From an uncultured Oscillospiraceae bacterium (GTDB lineage: Bacteria; Bacillota; Clostridia; Oscillospirales; Ruminococcaceae), in the NCBI GenBank assembly GCA_934456315.1, contig CAKSHG010000086.1, positions 1 through 8,695 of the forward strand: a stretch of DNA of 8,695 nucleotides. The letters are read 5' to 3'. Made by a program: the position numbers and the translations under genes. Below are positions 1 to 5,317 of the stretch, one piece after another. The notes beneath the pieces are model-generated. The model had not been told where the DNA came from and ran no database searches. It saw nothing but the letters and a program-made list of their open reading frames with translations. The first letter of the stretch is position 1; every line of letters starts with the position of its first letter.

Positions 1-250
1 CAACGAATGCGCCTCTTGTGCCGGAGCCGTCCTCGCGGGATACTACGGTGATATCGGTGTCAAGCTTGGAAGCTGTGCTGTCAGACGCGGTGCTGTCGGA
101 AGCAGTGGATTCTGCTGCGGAGCTGTCTGCCTTGGAAGCGTCGGCAGCGGAGCTCTCGGAAGCTGTGCTGGAGTTATTGCCGGAGCAGCCTGCAAGTGCT
201 GCTACCATAAGCAGAGCTGCTGCGCTTAATGTGATCTTTCTTGTTTTCAT
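1..250 (-). CDS. pstS: Phosphate ABC transporter substrate-binding lipoprotein PstS (N-terminal part, runs off the window)
   Basis: The first 83 codons are visible. Residues 1-22 form a lipoprotein signal peptide: basic MKTRK, a hydrophobic stretch, then the lipobox L-A-G-C with the lipidated Cys at 22. Residues 23-62 are a low-complexity Ser/Ala/Thr/Asp linker with repeats of ASDST, a usual tether for Gram-positive binding proteins. Residues 68-83 read TVVSREDGSGTRGAFV, which matches the first phosphate-binding loop of the PstS family (SREDGSGTRGAF). The protein would be anchored on the outer face of the membrane and deliver phosphate to PstCAB, expected beyond the window edge. Start choice: ATG at 250-248 has AAGGAG at 265-260 with 9 nt spacing. 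A PstS-like protein with another anion ligand cannot be excluded from this fragment alone, but the loop is characteristic. Confidence 0.88.
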   Translation of the reverse strand, partial: MKTRKITLSAAALLMVAALAGCSGNNSSTASESSAADASKADSSAAESTASDSTASDSTASKLDTDITVVSREDGSGTRGAFV

Positions 251-319
251 AATGTTGTTCTCCTTATTTACACTGCGGTTTCTTACCGCTTTATTGTGAT
301 CTTTCCTTGTCACAAGCAT

Positions 320-348
320 ATTATATCAGGAGAATGTTAAATCCAAAA
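320..348 (-). promoter_or_regulatory. Probable sigma-A promoter of pstS, extended -10 with poor -35
   Basis: On the minus strand TGATATAAT (-10 hexamer at 325-320) is an extended -10 element. At 17-bp spacing the -35 position (348-343) reads TTTTGG, a poor match to TTGACA, as expected for an activator-dependent promoter. Transcription would start near 313, giving a 5' leader of about 60 nt before the pstS ATG. Confidence 0.6.
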
Positions 349-374
349 GTCGCCGTTTGTTAAATCTCTGTAAA
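335..374 (-). promoter_or_regulatory. Candidate Pho box (TTAACA-type direct repeats) at the pstS promoter
   Basis: On the pstS coding strand TTTACA (374-369) and TTAACA (363-358) are separated by 5 nt, an 11-bp period. A further TTAACA follows at 340-335, about two periods on. The last two copies share the longer word GATTTAACA. Bacillus PhoP binds TTAACA-like hexamers repeated every 11 bp around the -35 region, and the gene downstream is pstS, so a PhoP site is the natural reading. The unit expected between 352 and 347 is not recognisable, and no footprint or alignment was available. Confidence 0.5.
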
Positions 375-399
375 ACTTAACATTTCTTTTTTAGGCAGC

Positions 400-428
400 A
401 AAAAAGGGCTGACGTCAAAGTCAGCCCT
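400..428 (-). terminator. Intrinsic terminator of the NlpC/P60-like gene
   Basis: GGGCTGAC (406-413) and GTCAGCCC (420-427) form a perfect 8-bp GC-rich stem with a 6-nt loop. Read on the minus strand it is followed directly by six T (405-400). This orientation ends transcription from the gene stopping at 494 and insulates the pstS promoter downstream. Confidence 0.85.
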
Positions 429-479
429 CCTGCTTGCCGAAAAAATATCTGTCCCAGGCTGCCGAGAAAGTCAGCCCTC
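417..479. repeat. Duplicated terminator arm (13-nt direct repeat)
   Basis: AAAGTCAGCCCTC occurs at 417-429 and again at 467-479. The first copy is the arm of the intrinsic terminator. The second can form only a weak stem on the minus strand (GGCTG with CAGCC, 10-nt loop), and its T-run lies about ten bases further on. It may be a decayed terminator copy or a weak tandem terminator. Confidence 0.5.
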
Positions 480-493
480 TAATCTAATTATTA

Positions 494-1129
494 TCAGTTT
501 ATCGCCACGCCCCGGTAGAAATGCTTGGTGTAGTAGCCATTGGTGATATCCACTTCCTTGACCTTTGTTCCCGGCATAAGGCAGGCGATCATCTTGCCGT
601 CGCCCTCGTAGATACCGCCGAATTCCGCAACGGTGCCGCTCTCGGAGAAGAACACAAGGTCGCCCTTGCGAAGCTCGTCATATCCTACCGCGGTACCCAT
701 CTCCGCCTGCTTGGAAACGCCGCGCGGGCAGGTGATATATCCGTTCTCCCGGAGGACGTAATAGATGAATCCGCTGTTGTCAAAGCCGTATTCCGGGCTT
801 TCGCCGCCGTCCACGAAGTCAGTTCCGATAAGCGAGCTTGCAATGGAAACCACAAGGTCAGCCGTGGGAGATTCCGGGCGCTGCTCGGGTTCGGAGGTTT
901 CCTCCGAATTTACGGGAGCTGTCTGCACCGGCTCCGGCTCGGTCTGCTCCGGCTCGGTGGCGGAGGTGGAGGAGCTTGTTTCCTCGGCGGTCTGCGAGGT
1001 TTCAGCCGTGGAGCCGCGCTCGTCGGAATGGTTATTCATGCTCACAGATATACAAATCGCAATGACAGCGCCGCACACCAGCGCAGCTATGCAGAACAGG
1101 ATAATTTCATTTCTCTTGTTTCGCCTCAA
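494..1129 (-). CDS. Membrane-anchored NlpC/P60-like (C40-fold) protein with degenerate active site
   Basis: The 211-residue protein has a short basic N-terminus (RRNKR), one hydrophobic membrane segment (about residues 9-31), a Ser/Thr/Glu/Pro-rich stalk (about 35-88) and an NlpC/P60-like domain (about 90-211). Recognisable family landmarks are GFDNSGFIYYVLRENGY (115-131), CPRGVSKQAEMG (134-145), LRKGDLVFF (153-161) and GGIYEGDGKMI (171-181). The family uses a Cys in the FDCSGF motif, a His just before the VGIY segment and a third polar residue. Here those positions appear to be Asn118, Phe170 and Ala182, so peptidase activity is doubtful. The topology places the domain outside the cell, where it may bind peptidoglycan. 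The start is TTG at 1129-1127, preceded by AAAGGCGG with 9 nt spacing; the next in-frame Met (31) lies after the membrane helix. It is transcribed alone from a promoter near 1201-1230 to the terminator at 400-428. Confidence 0.8.
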   Translation of the reverse strand: MRRNKRNEIILFCIAALVCGAVIAICISVSMNNHSDERGSTAETSQTAEETSSSTSATEPEQTEPEPVQTAPVNSEETSEPEQRPESPTADLVVSIASSLIGTDFVDGGESPEYGFDNSGFIYYVLRENGYITCPRGVSKQAEMGTAVGYDELRKGDLVFFSESGTVAEFGGIYEGDGKMIACLMPGTKVKEVDITNGYYTKHFYRGVAIN

Positions 1130-1200
1130 ATAAGGACACCGCCTTTCACGAAATATGTATAATAATGTCAGATACTGTCATAAGATGTTTCGCTGATTAT

Positions 1201-1230
1201 ATTATACAACATTTCCAACAGAAAATGCAA
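1201..1230 (-). promoter_or_regulatory. Promoter of the NlpC/P60-like gene
   Basis: On the minus strand TTGCAT (1230-1225), an 18-bp spacer and TATAAT (1206-1201) make a good sigma-A promoter. A second overlapping TATAAT lies at 1201-1196. The start would be near 1194, leaving a leader of about 65 nt. No clear intrinsic terminator is seen between the GH2 stop codon (1287) and this promoter, so some read-through from the GH2 operon is possible. Confidence 0.65.
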
Positions 1231-1240
1231 TATCAAAACG

Positions 1241-1268
1241 GTTACAATATTCTTACAAAATGGTTACA
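1241..1268. promoter_or_regulatory. Three TTACA units at exact 11-bp spacing upstream of the NlpC/P60-like gene promoter
   Basis: On the plus strand GTTACA (1241-1246), CTTACA (1252-1257) and GTTACA (1263-1268) repeat with an 11-bp period; on the coding strand this is TGTAAC, TGTAAG, TGTAAC. The outer units lie in 13-mers differing at one base (CAAAACGGTTACA and CAAAATGGTTACA). The array lies about 47-75 bp upstream of the inferred start, just behind the -35. Direct repeats at 11 bp are typical of OmpR/PhoB-family response-regulator sites; which regulator binds is unknown. Confidence 0.5.
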
Positions 1269-1286
1269 GATACCCTGGACCTCCGG

Positions 1287-4200
1287 TCAGTCGAATCTGA
1301 ACCAGTCGAAGTCGAATTTCGAACCCGGCATGAACACAAAGCTTACATCGTTTACCCCGGTCAGCTGCGGTATGTCGAACTGCTGCTCCCTGCCGCCGTC
1401 CTGGTGGAATTCAAGCAGCACCGTTTTCTGGGAGCCGCCCTCCGGAGTGTAACGCAGCTGCACCTGGTTCATCGGGTTTCCGGTAACGCCGCTGATGGTC
1501 AGCGAATCGGAACCAGCCTCGCCGAAATCCAGCCCATCGTAGTTTATTATAACGTTGTTGCCGATATCGACGACGCGTCTGCCGTCAATGCGGTAGTCGT
1601 CGCCGTAAACGCTGTCAGCCTCGCCGACCCAGTTGGTGTCGAACGCACGCTCGACCGGGATAAAGCTGAACCCGCCGAAAATAACACGGCTGTCGATAAC
1701 CACGCTTATCGTGCGGACGCCTGTAAGACGCTCCGCAAGCGGGAAATCCTGCCCCGCAAAGCCGCACCAGTGACCGTTGTTGCCGAAATCCACGCGGCAT
1801 ATCAGCCTGCCGTCGTCGGGAGTACCCTCCCAGACCTCCACCGGCATGTCAAAGCATGTCCCGACGGACAGCGAGATCACCTCTGAACCGGTCTTTCCGA
1901 AGTCGATATCGCTGTAGGTCATGACGGTCCTGCCGTCGAAGTTGGAGAGCGCGCCGTCCTCGATGATGTTGGTGGGGACGTTGGAGCTGTCCAGCGTGCT
2001 CGCCGAAATAAAGCTGTAAGCGTCCCGGACCGCCGCGCCCAGGCCCTCCGCAGTGAACGGGATATCCGCGATGACCTGCGGGTGCTCCGCGCCATTGTAA
2101 ACCATCGCCCGGACGAAGAACTCGCCGTCGCCCTTAGCCGTAACGACTGCGTTCCTGCCGCTGCCCTCGACCTGCGCGAGATTGCTCTCCACGCCGTTCC
2201 TGCGGACAACGCTCCAGCTTATATCGTCGTAGGTGCAGTTCTCCGGGAGCAGCTTCGCGCGTATCTCCGCCGAGCTGCGCTCCGGAGTAAGGCTGTTCAC
2301 GCCGACCTCCGGGAGAAGCAGCCTTGCGGGGACTTCCCCGGTGTAAGCCCGGCATACCGCCGGGAAGCTGTTCTCCGTTACGACGCTCACGCCGCTCACT
2401 TCCCCGCAGCTTTCGGAGCAGAGCTTCAGCTCCGCCGGATCAAGCCCCTCGGAGTACGCACGGACGGTGATCTCGCCCGGCTCCAGGGTGCTCTCCACCA
2501 TCGCGAGCAGCTTTCCGGAGAACAGCCTGCGGTTATCGCCCTTGTAGCTGTCGTAATCGGTGGAATCGCCGTTGTCCAGACCGACAAGCCTGCCCGCTCC
2601 GGAAACCTCCACGCGGATAAGGTTCCTTGCGTTGCCCACGGGAACGCCGTTCCTGTCCGAAACGGATATCTCGACGAACGCGATATCCCTGCCGTCGGAA
2701 AGCAGCGTTTCCTTATCGGAGGTCAGCACGACCGCCGCCGGGTCGGACGGAGTGTGCAGCACCTCGGAGCATTCCGAACCGTCCGCAAAATGCCCTACTA
2801 CGCGAAGGACTCCCGGCTCGAACGGCACCTTGAAATGAGCGCGCATATCCTGGCTGGTTTCCAGCTCCATAACGTGGCTGCCGATGGACTTTCCGTTGAG
2901 GAAAAGCTCCACGTCGTGAGCGTTGGAGTATATCAGCACGTCTATCTCCTGCCCGGGGACGAAATCCCAGCAGGACGGCACGATGTGCAGCACCTTTTTC
3001 TGCTCCGGGCTTACCCACACGCTCTGATAGAAATAGTAGATGTCCTTCGGGAATCCCGCCGTGTCGACTATGCCGAAGTAGCTGTTCTTGGTGTTGTAGG
3101 GAGTAGGCTCGCCGATGTAGTCAAAGCCAGTCCAGATGAACTGTCCGCAGCAGTAGGGGCAGTCCCTGTCGAGCCGCCAGGATCTCATCGCGGAGCTTCC
3201 CCAGCCGACAACGCTGTTGTCCAGCGACGAGCACTGATAGTCCTCTCCGGTGAGCAGCGGAAGCTCCGCCGGGAATCTGTATATCCCACGGGAGCGCACT
3301 GCCGAAGCGGTTTCGCTGCCGTATATCACCCAGTCGGGGTGCTTCCTGTGGTGCTCGGCGTAGAGGTACTCGGAGTAGTTGTAGCCCGCCAGCTTCACTA
3401 CGTCAGAGCATTTCTGCGCGTTCTCGTCGCCCATGTAATTCGAGCCGATGGTGGGCGCAGCGTTGCCCTTGGGGTCGTATTTCAGGACGTATCCGTACAG
3501 TCGCTTCGTGATATCAAGACCGTGCGGGTCGATGGTATCGTTTATCTCGTTGCCTATGCTCCACATTATAATAGAGGGGTGGTTGCGGTCGCGCTCTACC
3601 CAGCTCTTTACATCGCGCTCGGCGTGCTCGATAAAGAAACGATGGTTGTCGAACTCGGTCTTGGGCTTTTCCCACATGTCGAAAGCCTCGCTGTCCACCA
3701 GCAGACCCATTTCATCGCACAGCTGTACCAGCTGACGAGCTGGCATATTGTGCGAAGTGCGGATAGCGTTAACGCCCATCTCTTTCATGATTCGGAGCTG
3801 ACGGGTCAGAGCCGCTTCGTTCATCGCAGCGCCCAGCGCACCGAGGTCGTGGTGCATGCACACTCCGTGCAGCTTGAGCTGCTCTCCGTTGAGCAGGAAT
3901 CCCCGGTCGGGGTCGAATTCTGCGGTGCGGTAGCCGAAGGTTTCGTTCACGCAGTCGAGCAGCTCCGTTCCGCTGTACAGGCTGATCTTCAGTGTGTACA
4001 GCTCCGGGTCGTCGACGCTCCACAGCTCCGGGGATGTGCTGTTAAAGGAGGCGGTGAAATTCTCGTGACCGCCGCCGAAATGCGACTCCAGACCATATCC
4101 GCCCATGCTCGCGCCGGATGGGTCGAACACCTCCAGCAGCATGCGGATATCAGCAGCCTCGCCGACTACGTCGGTTTCCACCTCGGTAGTCCAGCCGCCC

Positions 4201-4691
4201 TCCGGCTTCGGCTCGGAGTGGACATACACGCCGTTGGTCCTGATGTAGGTCAGCGGGCGCAGCTTCAGCATTACGTCGCGGAAGATACCCGCGCCGGAAT
4301 ACCAGCGGGTATTCGGCGAGCGGTGGCACACCCTGACGAGCAGCTCGTTTTCGCCCTCGCGGAGGAATTCAGTTATATCGTGCTCGAACGCGGAATAGCC
4401 GTAGGTCCAGGAGCCTGCCTCCCTGCCGTTGACGAACAGGGTGGAGTCCATGTAAACGCCGTCGAAATTCAGCAGCACCCTGCCGGACAGCATTTCAGCC
4501 GTGCATTTCAGCGTGCGCCCGTACCAGCCCTCGCCGGTTTCGTAGAGCTTCGAGGTGTCGTTTATCAGCCAGTCGTGGGGAAGCTCCACGTCGTACCAGT
4601 GCTTGCTTGCAAGCGCGGAAAGCTCCGTGCCGATATCTGTCAGGCAGAACTTCCAGCCGTCGTTGAACAGGATATTCTTAGCGGTCATCAT
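1287..4691 (-). CDS. Glycoside hydrolase family 2 enzyme, beta-galactosidase-like, with C-terminal CBM6-like modules
   Basis: The 1134-residue protein hydrolyses non-reducing-end beta-glycosides by the GH2 retaining mechanism. Domains: N-terminal jelly-roll sugar-binding domain (about 5-145; LPHDW, GEGWYGR, GSWTYGYSAF, NTRWYSGAGI), Ig-like domain (150-255) and TIM barrel (257-560) with HGVCMHHD, RTSHN, WSIGNEI (acid/base Glu382), YGSE (nucleophile Glu460) and WTGFDYIGEPTPY. Then come a DUF4982-like domain (575-640), a GH2 C5-like domain (655-755), a BIG2-like Ig module (790-880) and two CBM6-like beta-sandwiches (about 895-1012 and 1017-1134; IDFG and LDFG entries, the last ending FDWFRF). 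Both catalytic residues are intact. The barrel and C5 layout favours beta-galactosidase, but the substrate is not proven. No signal peptide is seen, so it should be cytoplasmic. Two ATGs lie in tandem: 4691 overlaps the upstream stop as ATGA, while 4688 is better spaced (7 nt) from GGAGG at 4700-4696. Confidence 0.9.
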   Translation of the reverse strand: MMTAKNILFNDGWKFCLTDIGTELSALASKHWYDVELPHDWLINDTSKLYETGEGWYGRTLKCTAEMLSGRVLLNFDGVYMDSTLFVNGREAGSWTYGYSAFEHDITEFLREGENELLVRVCHRSPNTRWYSGAGIFRDVMLKLRPLTYIRTNGVYVHSEPKPEGGWTTEVETDVVGEAADIRMLLEVFDPSGASMGGYGLESHFGGGHENFTASFNSTSPELWSVDDPELYTLKISLYSGTELLDCVNETFGYRTAEFDPDRGFLLNGEQLKLHGVCMHHDLGALGAAMNEAALTRQLRIMKEMGVNAIRTSHNMPARQLVQLCDEMGLLVDSEAFDMWEKPKTEFDNHRFFIEHAERDVKSWVERDRNHPSIIMWSIGNEINDTIDPHGLDITKRLYGYVLKYDPKGNAAPTIGSNYMGDENAQKCSDVVKLAGYNYSEYLYAEHHRKHPDWVIYGSETASAVRSRGIYRFPAELPLLTGEDYQCSSLDNSVVGWGSSAMRSWRLDRDCPYCCGQFIWTGFDYIGEPTPYNTKNSYFGIVDTAGFPKDIYYFYQSVWVSPEQKKVLHIVPSCWDFVPGQEIDVLIYSNAHDVELFLNGKSIGSHVMELETSQDMRAHFKVPFEPGVLRVVGHFADGSECSEVLHTPSDPAAVVLTSDKETLLSDGRDIAFVEISVSDRNGVPVGNARNLIRVEVSGAGRLVGLDNGDSTDYDSYKGDNRRLFSGKLLAMVESTLEPGEITVRAYSEGLDPAELKLCSESCGEVSGVSVVTENSFPAVCRAYTGEVPARLLLPEVGVNSLTPERSSAEIRAKLLPENCTYDDISWSVVRRNGVESNLAQVEGSGRNAVVTAKGDGEFFVRAMVYNGAEHPQVIADIPFTAEGLGAAVRDAYSFISASTLDSSNVPTNIIEDGALSNFDGRTVMTYSDIDFGKTGSEVISLSVGTCFDMPVEVWEGTPDDGRLICRVDFGNNGHWCGFAGQDFPLAERLTGVRTISVVIDSRVIFGGFSFIPVERAFDTNWVGEADSVYGDDYRIDGRRVVDIGNNVIINYDGLDFGEAGSDSLTISGVTGNPMNQVQLRYTPEGGSQKTVLLEFHQDGGREQQFDIPQLTGVNDVSFVFMPGSKFDFDWFRFD

Positions 4692-5236
4692 TTTTCCTCC
4701 GTTAATATGCGTAATGTTTCCATGTAGCTTTTTTCAACATCTTCAAATGGTCTGAACTCAAATACCGGCTGCGAAACGATCTCCGGGACGCTGTCGTAGA
4801 GCGGATATCCGCTTAGCGCCAGGAATTCGTGGTACAGCATGGCATCGTCTATTTCAGACACGCTCTGCATTACCCCGGGATCGTCCGGGTCGATCCCGAA
4901 CCTCCGGTAGATGGTATCCTGGAGCCTTTTCTCGATAACAAGGTACTCCGGGAGATTGTGCTTCACCGGGCGGGTGATATCCGAAATGAACGCCTCGCTT
5001 GCGTCGTGCAGCAGGCAGGCGAGCCTGACCTCCCGGGAAAGCCCCCGGGCGCACGCCTCGTCGAAACACGCAAGGCAGTGCTGCCCCACGGAATAGAAGC
5101 AGCGGAAATGCCCGTTCGCCCTGCACAGCAGCGACAGCGCATGAGCTATGTCCTGCGGCTGGATATCCTCCGGCCTGGGGTCGAGCGGCGAGAAGAAAAT
5201 GCCGCTCCAGGTGCGGATATTGTTCTTGTCAGTCAT
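4688..5236 (-). CDS. HD-domain phosphohydrolase, YfbR-like
   Basis: This 182-residue HD-superfamily protein carries the metal-binding pattern of the YfbR-like branch (COG1896): FYSVGQH (His53), LLHDASEAFISDITRPVK (His77, Asp78, Glu81, Asp86) and SEIDDAML (Asp130/Asp131). The N-terminal block FFSPLDPRPEDIQPQDIAHALSLLCRANGH is typical of a widespread bacterial and phage subgroup. E. coli YfbR is a 5'-deoxynucleotidase; this subgroup is less well studied, so a nucleotide monophosphate substrate is an inference from the family. It is soluble, with no signal peptide or membrane segment. The ATG at 5236-5234 has GGAG at 5246-5243 with 6 nt spacing. Its stop TGA (4690-4688) overlaps the first ATG of the GH2 gene, so the two are translationally coupled. 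Only 81 bp separate it from fapA, and they are filled by that gene's terminator and an operator-like palindrome. Confidence 0.85.
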   Translation of the reverse strand: MTDKNNIRTWSGIFFSPLDPRPEDIQPQDIAHALSLLCRANGHFRCFYSVGQHCLACFDEACARGLSREVRLACLLHDASEAFISDITRPVKHNLPEYLVIEKRLQDTIYRRFGIDPDDPGVMQSVSEIDDAMLYHEFLALSGYPLYDSVPEIVSQPVFEFRPFEDVEKSYMETLRILTEEK

Positions 5237-5246
5237 CGTATTCTCC

Positions 5247-5260
5247 GTAAAACGTTTACA
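5247..5260. promoter_or_regulatory. Operator-like palindrome (cre or LacI/GalR type) ahead of the HD-GH2 operon
   Basis: On the minus strand TGTAAACGTTTTAC contains the 8-bp palindrome AAACGTTT with central CG. It matches 12 of 14 positions of the Bacillus cre consensus TGWAANCGNTNWCA, failing at the last two. LacI/GalR-family operators share this CG-centred form. It directly abuts the ribosome binding site of the HD gene, so a bound repressor would block transcription of the HD-glycosidase pair. Such short palindromes also occur by chance. Confidence 0.35.
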
Positions 5261-5272
5261 TTTTCAGTTGAG

Positions 5273-5303
5273 AAAAAACCGCTCCGCACTGCTGCAAAGC
5301 GGT
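5273..5303 (-). terminator. Intrinsic terminator after the FapA-like gene
   Basis: ACCGCT (5278-5283) pairs with AGCGGT (5298-5303), with a short inner GCA/TGC pairing. On the minus strand it is followed by six T (5278-5273). It lies 15 bp past the fapA stop codon. The downstream HD gene begins only 36 bp further on, leaving little room for a separate promoter. Confidence 0.75.
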
Positions 5304-5317
5304 ATATAGCTATTATC

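Noticed and set aside
18..299. Plus-strand 93-codon open frame at the window start
   Set aside because: It is the antisense of the pstS signal peptide and Ser/Ala linker; the minus-strand reading has a lipobox, a ribosome binding site and the PstS phosphate loop.
521..1162. Plus-strand open frames opposite the NlpC/P60-like gene
   Set aside because: They are antisense shadows with no ribosome binding site or domain; the minus-strand protein has a membrane anchor, stalk and family motifs.
2082..4727. Long plus-strand open frame of 881 codons opposite the GH2 gene
   Set aside because: It lies wholly antisense to a clearly real GH2 enzyme with intact catalytic motifs, has no ribosome binding site or recognisable domain, and its His/Val/Ala/Arg-rich composition is what a GC-rich third codon position gives on the opposite strand.
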